From contig NW_026251713.1 in assembly GCF_025024155.1 (NCBI RefSeq), positions 124,001 through 188,000 of the forward strand: a DNA stretch of 64,000 nucleotides, read 5' to 3'. The DNA comes from Gamsiella multidivaricata (Eukaryota > Mortierellomycota > Mortierellomycetes > Mortierellales > Mortierellaceae). Positions 23,254 to 42,710 of the stretch are shown here, piece after piece; the first letter of the stretch is position 1, and each line of letters starts with the position of its first letter. The translations under genes and the position numbers were made by a program. The notes beneath the pieces are model-generated. The model worked only from the letters and a program-made list of their open reading frames with translations. It did not search any database and was not told the DNA's origin.

Positions 23254-25074
23254 TTAGTGATGATACTTGGATGAACTTCCACCGCCAGGACTTCTCTGCG
23301 GGCTAGGACTACATCTCTGTGGACTTTGTGAAGATCTCTGTTGCGTTACTCCCGTGTACTGCGCTTTCGCCAATTCCGCCTCTGCTCTCTTCATCTCTGC
23401 GGCTGCCTTAATTTTTTCGATCTCCAACTTCATCCTTTCAGCCTCCATTTCGGACTTCAGCTTCAAGGTCTGCATCTCGATGAATCGTATCTGCGCTTCT
23501 TGATACCGGCGATTATCCTCGATTGCCCTCTCCTCGATAGCCAGTTTCTGTCGTTTGAGCTCGTGCGCTGTTTCAGATATGTCAGATAAGTTCTTGAGCA
23601 TGGCGACGTAATCCGACCCTTCATTTCCACGCTTGTTGGATGTCTTGGCCGGTGTCGTTGAGCTCCGGTGTCCGCGTACAGCGCTGGTTTCTGGGAGTCT
23701 ATTGGGAGAGTCCGGCGGTCCAGCTCCAGTGCCTTGCCCGTCGCTCTCGTCGCTAGTGATGTCGTTGTCGTCCGGAATAGGTCGGTTGAGGTTGCCGGTA
23801 AGCTGATAGGGCTCCCTTGGGTTCAAGGACCAAGACGCAGACCAGACCTCGACCAAGATGTAGTAGAAGTGACAAATTTGGATGACCTTCTCCTTCAATG
23901 ACTTGTTGGGCAGGTCTCCATTGCCGGTCTTGTTGAGAGCCAGGTTAGCCCTCTTCCAGACTTTCTTCATGTTATCGATCTTGTTCTTGATCTGAAAGCC
24001 ATCAAGGGTTACCGGCTTCTCCTCCGTGGAAAACTTGAGATTGACCTTCTTAGCAATGCCTTCACGAACCTCGGTCTTAGGCATGTGGTAGCTGTTTCTG
24101 TCACTTGGACCGTCCAAAAAAGACCAAGTCTCTGGGTCCGCAAGCAGCTCTGCGATATACGTCTCCTGATCCATTGTGAAAACATGTCCTTTCGACCTCC
24201 CCTTCGCCTCTGACTGAGTAGGCGCGGAAGGCCGTCGAGGCAGTTTTTTTGGGACTGCGGGGGAATTGGAGGATACGCTGCTGGCAGTTAAAGTCGGGGA
24301 AGGGAATGCTGCCGAAAGCAGAGGAGAACGTAGTGATGAGGCAACAGAGACCGGTGATGACATATGGTCTTGAGGCTGCGAAGGATACGTCAATTGAGAA
24401 ACATCCAGGGGTCCCGTGTTTGACGCAATACCAAGGGAGGCAGCGGTCGTTTGCAAAGGTCCATAGCGTGTGCCTGGCGCTGAATGGGTGGGGAACAAGG
24501 GATTATCGCAATGCTAGAAAAGAGACGCTTGTCACCATCTGCAACGAGGCTACAGTCTGACAAGAGAAAAGGTGTCGCGTGTTTTATTTACCTGACTCAG
24601 GGCCTGCAGCCGAAGAAGCTCCAAAGTAGAAAACTGCTGCTTTCGATGCAGTTGCTCTTGGTACTGTTGGTTCCTTGGGTACAGCTGATGCTGTTGATAC
24701 TGTTGAGGCTGTTGAGGCTGCTGGTGTTGTTGAGGCTGTTGGTGTTGTGACTGTGGTGGTTGCCGTAGCTGGGACTGATGATGTAGAACGTCGCGAACAG
24801 GATCGTCAGAGAGTTGCTGCCGACTTTGCTGTTGTTGAGGTCGTCTGCTCATTCGAAAAAAGTCTTGGTTTGTTGCTCCATTCTGATGATAGAGACGACG
24901 AGATCGAATGCTCGAGCGGGTCAATGGAGTTTCCTGCTCGGGGTCAGATTCTTCTGCCCTGCTGATGGTAGGCGCAGGTAAAACGTCGTACTCAGGTGGG
25001 CGGGGAGTGAGGGGAGGGGAAGAAGGAGAACTGGAGTCAACCTCATTGGTAACAGTACGTTGCTCTTGCGACAT
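23254..25074 (-). CDS. Myb/SANT-like DNA-binding protein, Harbinger accessory gene
   Basis: Two exons (25074-24592 and 24513-23254) join in phase to 580 aa. The N-terminus is Pro/Ser-rich and then strongly Gln-rich. The middle carries a trihelix/MADF-like segment: FTMDQETYIAELLADPETW, then IKNKIDNMKKVWKRANLAL. The C-terminus is a long charged coiled coil (AHELKRQKLAIEERAIE ... KIKAAAEMKRAEAELAKAQ). PIF/Harbinger elements encode a Myb-like protein that assists the transposase in binding terminal repeats, and this convergent neighbour with stops 23 bp apart fits that role. The reading frame is intact, in contrast to the interrupted transposase, so it could still act in trans. Start ATG at 25074 (MSQEQRTVTNEV). 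Function is inferred from domain and position. Confidence 0.8.
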
Positions 25075-25159
25075 GGGTTGCGGGGATGGCGACGGGTGTG
25101 CGATGAATGAAGAACAGGAAGCGAAAACAGTGGGACGTTGAGCTTGACTAGGGTGTGAG

Positions 25160-25300
25160 AACCTGATGTCGACGATTTTGCCCTAAACATCGTCCTTTTT
25201 GGCGAGTCCACGATGTCAACCGACGATGTTACACGAACAGCGTCCGCTCCTCCCCTTAACACAACATCGAGAACAACATCGCAGACAACATCGTGCACGA
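25160..25300. repeat. Cluster of ACATCG/CGATGT motifs
   Basis: Within about 140 bp upstream of the Myb-like gene, ACATCG or its complement CGATGT occurs six times. These are AACATCGTCC, CACGATGTCA, CGACGATGTTA, then CAACATCG three times at about 12-bp spacing. A further GATGTCG flanks the cluster. Its position between the element's Myb-like gene and the Fanzor remnant suggests a promoter or subterminal binding-site array, but this is inference. Confidence 0.5.
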
Positions 25301-25322
25301 TTTTTAGAACTGAGGGCGGCTA

Positions 25323-26218
25323 ATAACGCCGATTACCAAGGCCGTGGAAAAGGCGATGCAGGACTACGAGTCTGCTGTCAAGGTCCATCTCGTCAATGTA
25401 GCAAAAAAGGCGTCGACTCTCCGATCCTTTTATGGCGGCGCTAGGTTCAAGCAAGACAAGTGCGACTATAGAGAGGCCCTGCGGCATGACCTTGATAAGG
25501 CTACAACCGCGATCCTACAGATGCGGAAGCATGTCCCCGATCGGCAACTATCAGACAAGGATCTCGCGGATGTGCTCCACCATCTTGATGACGATATCAA
25601 GGGTTCCATGGCATTTTTCGATGGATTGCCGAATGTAAAAGAATACGATTGGGCACCATATCTGCGACTCATGGACGAGGTAAATAAGCGACCGGAGATT
25701 GAGCGCAAAACGCTCCTAAAATCCAAGTCGTTGACGAGGCGTCGGAAGAAGATCGCCAGATCTCTCTTCGAACGAGGATTTCTGAATTTGAATACTCTGC
25801 CGGACGACAAGCGTAATGCCTTTCTGCAGTCGCCACTCGTGATCGGGATAGGTAATGGTGATTTCCGTGGTTGGAAAGGTCAGAGCCACGGCGGTAGCCA
25901 GTTTACCAGGAACTTAATGCGACAGGCAAGCATTGAAGACTTTTCTAAGAGAAGCGAGTGGCAATTGAATGATTCTAATATTTTGGCTTCCCCTGGCATT
26001 ACTAGACTCGGGATCTCGTCAAGGACTTGGCAAGGAGCAAGAAGTCACCAGTGGTGATCGAGTTGGTCAAGGTCCCAGAGTTCCGGACGTCGATTTTTTG
26101 CTGTTCGTGCCACTCTCGGATGAGAGTCCGGGGCCGGTCGGTAATCTGCGACGAGTGCAAGTGGGAGCGCGACCGGGACCACAACGCTGCCACGAATATG
26201 TCCAGCGCTGTGTTGTAG
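25323..26218 (+). pseudogene. Fanzor (eukaryotic TnpB-like nuclease), truncated and frameshifted remnant
   Basis: The frame 25344-26057 encodes the segment that lies between RuvC-I and RuvC-II in Fanzor proteins (RSFYGGARFKQDKCDYREAL), followed by VIGIGNGDFRGWKG. A different frame (about 26004-26218) then carries the C-terminal part: VVIELVKVPEFRTSIFCCSC, and ICDECKWERDRDHNAATNM. This has both CxxC pairs of the TnpB zinc ribbon, the alternative catalytic Glu found in Fanzors (PEFRTS) and the RuvC-III Asp (RDRDHNAA). The RuvC-I half and the whole N-terminus are missing, and no clean splice links the two frames. The RDxNAA end resembles the IS607-linked (Fanzor2) lineage more than the copy at 43.8 kb. 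It may be cargo of, or a neighbour to, the Harbinger element. Confidence 0.75.
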
Positions 26219-26506
26219 TTTCTCCGCAATGGGCAGTGGCCCGCTCCTCTTGACTATGAAAGGGCCAAGCTTGTCGACAAAACAACAACATCAACAATAA
26301 CGACGCTCGAAACATACAATCGGCAGCCACAGTCTTCAGACCAATCAGAACGCCGAATTTTTGGTCAAATAACGAGGTTCCTCATAGTAAAGGGCCTTGT
26401 TGATGAATGCCTACAACTTTTGATCCACTGGTCTTTTCGACATGCGGACAACGCTGCTCTGTCGAGAGAATCAAAATCTCCGCTCGACTAACCCGCACGC
26501 AACAAC

Positions 26507-27307
26507 ATGAGCGCTCGTCTGAACCTCTACACCAGTTACCGTGACGCTGAGCGCACCTGGCTCCACTCCTTCACTAGTGCCGCAGCAGCTACAGAAGACC
26601 CTGGTGATCCATCAACCATTGAAGAGTGCTCCCTGCACTACGGAGAGCTGGCCTTCCTTCTCGCCGGCCTAAAGCCTTGTGTCCTGATCCAACTTCCGAC
26701 GCTAGATCTAACCCTCAGTCTGTACCGTCATGTCCTCCAATCCCAATGGACGCAGCTCCCTGCTTATAAGCAACAGAGCTTGCAGCAACAACATGAAGAT
26801 ATGCAGGAGGAGGAACACGCATTAGGACTGCACTGTAAAATGATCACACAAAACGTGCGGTCGCCAGAGATGCCACTTCAAGGATGTGTCCTCGTCTGGG
26901 CTGACCAAACCGTTCGCTCTCATCCACAATCGGACCTGATCCAACGTGGTATCAATCTTTTATGCCCATTATCGCACTATGACCGAGAAGACACAGTCCC
27001 AGGAGTGCAATCTGTCATATCTGAAACAGATTTAGCCATCATGCTGGATCTTCCAGGACGATTACCAGAGAGCGAAACTGAGATGCACCAGATGATAGAG
27101 GTTTCATATTGGCATCAGGAAGAGGTGGCCGACATAGCAAATGACAGTCCCTCAGAACCACAGCCGACGCTCCTAACAGCCTTTGCCGCACAACCAGATC
27201 AGATACCCAACGTGCAATCTCATTTCAAAAGATACAGGGACGCTGTTCGTGAGAAGTATGGGATGCGGTTAAAACTTCATGTTCAATCCATGGCCGACAT
27301 GCTATAA
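26507..27307 (+). CDS. Conserved-looking protein of unknown function, 266 aa
   Basis: Single-exon frame from a clean ATG (MSARLNLYTSYRDAERTWLH) to TAA, with no low-complexity bias except a short Gln-rich patch (QQQHEDMQEEEH). It is globular in composition, with hydrophobic segments such as ELAFLLAGLKPCVLIQLP and a C-terminal HFKRYRDAVREKYGMRLKL. No signal peptide, membrane helix or known motif is seen. An AATAAA lies just after the stop (about 27312). It is convergent with the ISWI gene. I do not recognise the family. Confidence 0.65.
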   Translation: MSARLNLYTSYRDAERTWLHSFTSAAAATEDPGDPSTIEECSLHYGELAFLLAGLKPCVLIQLPTLDLTLSLYRHVLQSQWTQLPAYKQQSLQQQHEDMQEEEHALGLHCKMITQNVRSPEMPLQGCVLVWADQTVRSHPQSDLIQRGINLLCPLSHYDREDTVPGVQSVISETDLAIMLDLPGRLPESETEMHQMIEVSYWHQEEVADIANDSPSEPQPTLLTAFAAQPDQIPNVQSHFKRYRDAVREKYGMRLKLHVQSMADML

Positions 27308-27520
27308 ACACAAATAAAAGGCACACACACGATATTCGTGGTTTTCTGTTTAATTGATGCATTATGATGGACTGGTAACTATTTGGAAGACAGGAAAGAA
27401 CTGTGGGAAGGAGTAAAGTTTTTCAGTCTTTTTTTTTCTTTTTTTTTTAGTAGTAAAAGAATATTATCTATTGAGCAAATAAAACAATTCCTGTGTGATA
27501 GACCGCGACCAGTTGCTCCA

Positions 27521-31954
<4,434 letters not shown>

Positions 31955-32894
31955 TCTGTATATGAGGTTGTGTGCCTAAAGCATTGCGTAATAAGGAAGA
32001 GGTGATGAGTTTTCAAGTTGATCTCGTCTGCCTGCTTGCTGTGCTCTGTTTGTTTCCTGAAGTTGACGCGTTGAAGTTTCCAGTCGGTCAGCTTACGATT
32101 TGTGCAGAGTCGAGGCGAGGTCGGGTAGACGAGAAACTGGATGTCTGTATAGAAGCTACCGAAAGAAGAGAAGTGCGAGGTGAGTGAGTGAGTGTGGGTG
32201 AGTGTGAATGTGTAGTCGAGCGAGATGAGATGGGTGAGGAAGAACGAAGGAGTTGGCAAAAGGCGAAAGACGCAAAAATGAAATCAAAAGCAGATCCAAG
32301 CCACAAGCAAGCTGTCTCCTGCCAATTGTGCGTCTGTCTGTTTGAGCATACACCGTACGGTGAACTATAAGGCCTGCTGCACATCCAGATCCATGACGCC
32401 TAAAAACCACAGTGACTATTGATACCGTTGATCGAATATAAGTAGCGCAAGACGCGTCGAAAGTCAAAAAAATGCGACGCGTTCTGGACGTTCGTGTTTG
32501 AGAAGAACGTGCCTTGGGCCTCATATGGCTCACGCAAACCAGATCGGTCTTGGTTTTTATGATCCTACACATATGAGCTACCTGCGCTGAACACAGAGAT
32601 CATGATATGAGTGCGTTTGGGGTTACAATTGCGTTGGATCTCTCTAACATGGATCTTTATTCTGGAACCACGGATCTTCGATATTTTGCTATTTCAATTG
32701 GCAAGCGTACAGGGATCAGTCGGTCAATCTTCAGTATCGTAGTGTAAGCGATAGATCGTAAAGTACAGTTTGCACTGGTGAAACGCCCATGGAAACGTAG
32801 TTTCTCAACTAAAAATCTCGGTGACGTCGATTCAGCTAATAAAATAGGGTACTATCCTTCACCTCCATCAGCACCTTCCTTTCCTCTTGACACC
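31955..32894. other. Divergent intergenic region between ISWI and ISY1
   Basis: About 940 bp separating two divergently transcribed genes, so both promoters should be here. Open frames on either strand are short, Ser/His/Thr-rich, and show no family motif. No RNA gene seen. Confidence 0.5.
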
Positions 32895-34172
32895 ATGGCT
32901 AGAAATGAAGAGAAAGCACAGTATGTCCTTAAGCCTGTTCTCCTATTCGACTACACTATAAGATGCAGGATCGCATTCTCTGGAACTGGATTCACTGATC
33001 GAATTTTTTTCCCAATGAACGGCGATGTAGATCTATGCTGTATCGCTTTCGCGAGGCAAAGAATGCTGAGCTAGGTGGATCAAAGAAGCTGGAAAGAAGA
33101 CCTTACCGCATATCAGAAGTGAGCTCCCTTGCTGAGGCAGAGAAATGGCGCCGCAATGTCATTGGCGATATCTCAAAGAAAGTATCCAAGATCCAGGACT
33201 GTACGTGTCAATGCCGTCGTCTTGCCGCCAAAATCCTTGTTGAATTGTCGTTATGGATCAGCGTATAAATCTTGAGACTTGGTACTCACCTTGCTTCTTT
33301 TTTTTTTGGCCCCGTGTCAAAATAGCCGGTCTGTCTGATTACCAAATCCGAGACCTGAATGACGAGATTAACAAGCTGATGCGCGAAAAGTATCGATGGG
33401 AGCAGCAAATTAAGGATCTCGGAGGCGTGAATTATAGGGTAACAGGACAAAGCAAACTGCTTGAGAGTACCATCAGAAGTCAAAGAATCATTTGAATCTG
33501 GATTACTGATTGCGTGCTTTTGCATTCATCTCATCGCAGATAACGGGACCAAAAACGCTAGATGCTCAAGGCAAGGAGGTCCCAGGTGCACGTGGATATA
33601 AGTATTTTGGGCGCGCCAAAGACCTGCCGGGAGTCAAGGAACTGTTCCAACCACAAGGTAAGCGTCTTTTTATCAGATCTCAATTGGTATCATGGTGGTA
33701 TCAGTGCGCATTTATGACATGAGGACTGACGCAGGGACGACTCTTCTTTCACATGTAGCGCTGACGCTGAAGGAGAAGACCAGAGCTGAATTATACCGCT
33801 ATATTGATGCGGATTATTACGGATACAGGGATGAAGAGGATGGAACGCTTCTAGAATTTGAAGAAGAACAAGAGGAGTTGGGTACGACTAAGAACAAATT
33901 TCTTACAATTAACTTATGACCGAGTCATCGTATTGAAGTACTGACCATTTATCTATATTCCTTATCGAATATTAGCAATGGTGAAAGCGCTAGAGAAAGC
34001 AAACGCGGAGGAAGAGGATGGCATGGACGTGGATGGCCAGGGTGAAAATACCCAGCCTCTGGGCAAGTTGTATGTTCCTTCACAGAAGGAGGTCGAGGAG
34101 TACTTGGTGAAGAGGAGGAAGCAGGCTATTCTGGATCGCTATATCAGCGAAGAAGTCGTTCAGAGTTTGTAG
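32895..34172 (+). CDS. ISY1: ISY1 pre-mRNA-splicing factor
   Basis: Six exons (32895-32920, 33031-33200, 33326-33438, 33540-33657, 33759-33881, 33976-34172) give 248 aa. The N-terminus [19 protein letters not shown] is the invariant Isy1 signature. It is followed by [57 protein letters not shown] and [13 protein letters not shown]. The protein ends [21 protein letters not shown]. Known role: NTC-associated spliceosome component affecting splicing fidelity. It acts in the same complex as SYF1 at 6.8 kb. Start ATG is in ACCATGGCT context. Confidence 0.95.
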
Positions 34173-34998
34173 CAGCACTCATCATGCCCCCTATCATTCC
34201 AATTGTACTATACATCATCTACAAAACTAAACTCTTCAGACCTGGGCCAACGATGGATATGGCGACTAGATACCCTAAAATACTGATCTTGGCAAGAGCG
34301 ACCTCAATGAGTATAGTAATTTGTGTGTGCACTCCTCTCAGTTTATTGTGTGTGCAATTGAGGATAGCACTTCATCTCGGTAAACATACATCTCAATGGT
34401 CCGTTTTAGGCGAGTCCGTGCTGTTGCCTTGGGCACGAGCAGAGAATCCGTTAACACCATGCCATAACTTTGATTCAGCGCGTGCTTACTCGATCTTAGT
34501 GCCATTGCGGTATGAGTCGATACGCCGTTCTCTCGAGATATCGACCAACTAAGTACAAGAGACAATGTTGATGAGGAACACAAAAGGTCAACTAAAAGGA
34601 ACAACCCAGACACAAGAAACATTTTTCCCGCTTTTCCTTTGAGCACAAAACAAGTAGAAAAGTTTCTCCTTTTGCCTGTTTACCACCAACCTCCATCGCC
34701 CTCCAGTCAAATCCACAGCTGCACGCATCCTTTGCATAACCATCAACACGAGCCAGCGTCCACGCCATCGAACCTCCTCGAGGCCACAACTCGATTGCTG
34801 AAGAATAGGCCTTTTAAAAAAAAGGCGAGTTCAGGAACCAGGCACAGATGAGAATCCCCCGTCAAAGCGAGGAGCTGCTCTAGAGCTTTTGTTGTTGTTT
34901 TTCTTTTTTTTTTCCTCTCTACCCCTGCCTTACACCAACAACCAATTCCACTTCACACTTTACTCCCGGCTGGTCATTTCCACCCTTAGTTTGCAAGA
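34173..34998. other. Intergenic, ISY1 3' end and PKC1 5' region
   Basis: No gene seen. The last 150 bp before the PKC1 ATG is pyrimidine-rich (TTTTTCTTTTTTTTT, CCTCTCTACCCC), probably promoter or leader. Confidence 0.5.
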
Positions 34999-38957
<3,959 letters not shown>

Positions 38958-39093
38958 GCGCCTTTCATTTTGTGCTTACACCTCTTATAAATACATACAC
39001 ATCTGCTCACATAATAAATATACAGCGCGATGCGGCTTTAACAAGCACAACTTCAGCAAGCAAATGAGGCAAAATGCATGTAAAGTGTTACTT

Positions 39094-41157
39094 TTACTCT
39101 AGTCGCAACGCAGATAGGACTTCAGTATGTCGTAATTTGCCGGCCAAGAGCTGCAGAAAGTCCATGGCGCCTGCATCGGGCTGAGTGTGTTTGTCGAGGT
39201 AGATTATAACTACAGAGACATGTTTATCGATCCGCGCAATGTAATAGGTACATCCGATCTTGTGGTCGTAAAAGTACTGGCTTCGGAAATGGCGGAGGAT
39301 ATTGACACTACCCTGCATGATTGAAATGATGTTCGGCCAATGGTCTCGTGGAGGTTCCTATGATAATAGACGGTGGAGTGTCAGTGATATTGGAGACCAG
39401 CGACATTAGCTCCGGTGAGGAACAAGAGACGACAAGGGTAAAGGAGACATTACCGGTGGATAGCTGTAAATGCAAGGAAAGGAGTTAAGACCAGTCGGGG
39501 ATTCGTATGGCGCATTTGCACTGACAAAGCCCATGGCAGAGAAGCGGACATCTCGAGATATCTCGTACACAAACGAAACACTATGCGGACCAGCCTTCTT
39601 GCGGAACGTTCTGATCCTAATAATAAGAAAGCACAGAGAACAGCGAAGTAGCCATACGCCAATGTTGAGTCCAAATGCATCACGCGCAGTTTGCATCACG
39701 CGTAGTTCCACCCTGATATCTTCAGCCATATCAAATAACATACATTCCGTGCAAGTCTGGTTCGATATTCGCCCAAAGGCTCCGCTCGTCGCCCCCCATA
39801 GCCTGCTCCTTCTCCAGCAGAACATTCATAAAGTAGATCGTCATCTTGCACTTCTCGCTGGCGATCCATCGACCCAGCCACTGTAGGTGATTGGGATGCA
39901 AATTGAATTTCCCTTTGACCGCCGACTTGTTCTTATCCTCTGAACTACTCGCAAAGATGCTGTATCGCCATGAGGTCTCCTCAGGTCGATGGTAAGACTT
40001 GTCTTCATATTCCTGCTCAGAAGATATCCGCCGCCATTCTGCGAGGGCAACGCAGGCAAGGTGCAAATTGGTAACGGACTTTTGGATGTCGTACTCAGAG
40101 ACGGCTTTATCCATGACAAGTCCGTGCTTTAGTACTCGGATCTCGTACCCAATGCCAACACCAAGGACCGAGACTTGGATCTCGAGAGATGCTGAGTCGA
40201 ATGTCTGGAGAGCTTGCTCTGCGTCGATAAGTAGATTGTCCACATCAATATCAACGGTCGATGATGACAATAGCCGATAGCTAACCACCGATTCCCACAA
40301 GAAAGTAGAAGTTAGTTTATGAAAATTCACGGGAAACAGATCCTTCTATGAAAATGTGAATCCACTATTCTTACGTTCGGATCAGAATCATCCTAAGACT
40401 GCATAGTTCTCGGAGAATGGTATAGAGCACAACATGATCGGCGGCGGTCTGTTCCTCACGTCCGTTAGAGCTGCTTCCCTGATAATACTGCTGGTGATAA
40501 GTTGGCGAGAGGTTGCTGTTGTTGGGTATAATATCGAGAACTCTCGAACTGTTGTTGCTGCTGGTGCTCCCTCCACCCGCGAGATTGTGGGAGATGTACT
40601 GATGAATACTGGGCTGGCTTACTTCAGACATGTTCATGACTGGAGAGTTATGGCCTGATGCTCCGTGCCGTACTGCTCCTACAATTGCCTTGGAGAGGTC
40701 CATTTCCGCAGAGCCATAGCTTCCAATGCTCGTATCCCGGTAAACCAAAAGTTCTCGATCGATATCCACGGCAATCTCGCTGTATATTTGGTATAGATGC
40801 TAAACATATTTGACCACGTCGCGTTCAAGTCAGCTGCGACCATACATCGCTGCAAGCAAAAGATAACCAGGATTGGAATGTACCTACGTCTTCTCTTCTG
40901 AACAATTTCGGTTTCAGAAATTGCATGGAGCTATATAGACTCTCGCATTGGATAACCCTTGAACATATTGACCCAGCCGTCGGGTGTGCCTATGGCGTGC
41001 CATCATGGTTTAATGGTCCGTTACTTTCCTCATTCCGTTATTGATTATTTCGGGCAAAACAAGCTACCTTGCTAATTCTCATGAGGTGCTTATTAGCACA
41101 GGCATAGTCAAAGGAGCCTAAAGCCTTGATCAGCTCGGCGCAATCTTGCGGAAACAT
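39094..41157 (-). CDS. KICS2: KICSTOR subunit 2-like protein (C12orf66/KICS2 homologue)
   Basis: In animals KICSTOR tethers GATOR1 to lysosomes and represses mTORC1 when nutrients are low. Exons: 41157-41068, 40989-40888, 40799-about 40375, 40345-39744, 39616-39454, 39357-39094 (about 545 aa). Family-like stretches: ELIKALGSFDYACANKHL; CESLYSSMQFLKPKLFRRED; MTIYFMNVLLEKEQAM followed by NIEPDLHG; RTFRKKAGPHSVSFVYEI; then EPPRDHWPNIISIMQ, FYDHKIGCTYYIARIDKHVS, VVIIYLD. These follow the same order and spacing as the animal protein (FYFHEAL, NPDFFGKISSFI, HWPNVIMIM, HFYDDKVQSTYFLTR). An unstructured Ser/Asn/Gln-rich insert follows about residue 90. One junction (40375/40345) implies a 29-nt intron and leaves a one-base frame mismatch, so that joint is unresolved. 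The start is the first in-frame ATG in good context, but an upstream extension is possible. Confidence 0.75.
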
Positions 41158-41590
41158 GGTCAGAATGATGGAGGCCAACTCGGCGGCAAGCCAACCATTT
41201 CTATCCTATGGGCGCTTATCACGTGTATGAGACCCACTATGGTGGGTTTGGAGCAGACGGAGTCCTGTCCAGTAGTATAAGGGAACACTTAGCATTGGTA
41301 TTCTTGTTCTTTTAATGTCGCCCCACTCAATGGCCTTTCTGCGTTCTATCTATGTGTGGTGATCTGTCATTCAGTCGTTCCAATGGTGTATAGCACCCAA
41401 GAGTTCATCGTTTTTGCGTACTCTGCAGAGTCCTGCTTCGCGTGTTATCTTCCTTTTACTTGCTGTCCACCTGTGCTTCTCTCAGCTCATGCTTCTGCTG
41501 CTCGGTTATCTCAGCGTATTTGCCCTGTAATTAAAAAAGAGCAGCCATTTAGCATTTCGAAAAAAGAATCGTAGATGATATCTCAGTCAA

Positions 41591-42444
41591 TTACTCCAGT
41601 CCTAGATACTTTACCTTCAAAGAGTTTCCGCTAACATCAAAGGCGCCCATCATAGCGCCCATGCTCACACATCCAAAAACCATGGTCTGGGGGCTGCGCT
41701 GGAATCCACCGGCGACCATTCCTGCAGCACATCCAGCAGCAATAGAGTTCCAAGCGTCCTTTTTCTCACGGATGTTTCCGACAGCAGAGTCGGTCGCTGC
41801 AAAGACACCGGCCATAGCGGCTAATTAAAATAATGCCGAAGAAAGTAATCGAGAAAAAAAAACGCGGAAGAGAGTTAGAGGGTCCGAAAGGATATTTGCG
41901 TCGAAATAATGGCTGTGATTTGATAGGGGGAATGTCCTGAAGCGAGCAATATTCCTTGAGCTGAGAGAAACGAGGATAACAGCCAAGATAACGATGCATA
42001 TATCAGTACTGCGAGGAGTGGTATCGTTTCTGAAGCTGTTAATTGATCCATGATGGTAAAAGGATTTAGGCTGGGTATGCAACAGGTCTTCGGATATCAC
42101 CTCCGAGATATCCCAATGTAAGATATAGATTCCTGTAGCGATTCCTGTCTCCGTCAACGTAATACGCCTTGCTTCGGACTCGGATGACTGGAAAATAATG
42201 TTGAAGGCGGATGAAAAGAGCTCCATTAAGAAAATAGCCGGGGCGAGGGTTCTGTAGTTTTACCAAAAATTCCGATGGTGCCTCCAGTTCGTGAAAAAAC
42301 ACCGATGGCTCCTTGTGAGTGGCTTCCGATCGAGTTCTGAGCAGCAGAGACGAGAACACCGACACCGGCACCGATGGCGCCGGCCTGGAAACCCTCCTTA
42401 AGGGGGGACTTGGCGTGGTAGATGACTTCCTCTGGGGCGGACAT
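41591..42444 (-). CDS. NDUFA11: NDUFA11/B14.7-like complex I subunit (Tim17/22/23 family fold)
   Basis: Two exons (42444-42264 and 41820-41591) encode 136 aa, close to animal NDUFA11 (about 140 aa). The protein is Gly/Ala-rich with several short membrane helices: GFQAGAIGAGVGVLVSAAQ, GGTIGIF, AAMAGVFAATDSAVGNIREK, and SIAAGCAAGMVAGGF followed by MVFGCVSMGAMMGAFD. The TDSAVGNIREKKDAWNS loop is the typical Tim17-fold segment of this subunit. Known role: accessory membrane-arm subunit of respiratory complex I. The 443-nt intron is unusually long here. ATG at 42444 (MSAPEEVIYHAKSPLKEG). Other Tim17-family members (Tim22, Pmp24) are less likely given length and sequence. Confidence 0.8.
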
Positions 42445-42710
42445 GACAGTTGTGTGATGCGAGGTGATGATGGCGTGAGTGGGGAGTTGAGCTGTGTCGA
42501 ATCGATCCTGAGCGAGGCCGGTGCAGCGCGTTTCGGGACAAAAACAAATCCTGGATCAATCACGTGTAGTCGCCATGCCACTTAAAAAAAAGGGAGCAGG
42601 ACTTTTCAGGCATAAACCTCCTGATTGGCTGGCAGACTTTTTGGACGGAAATAAGTTTTTTAAGGGTGGTAATAAGGACCATCCTATTTTGGAACGCAAT
42701 CTTCTGACCG

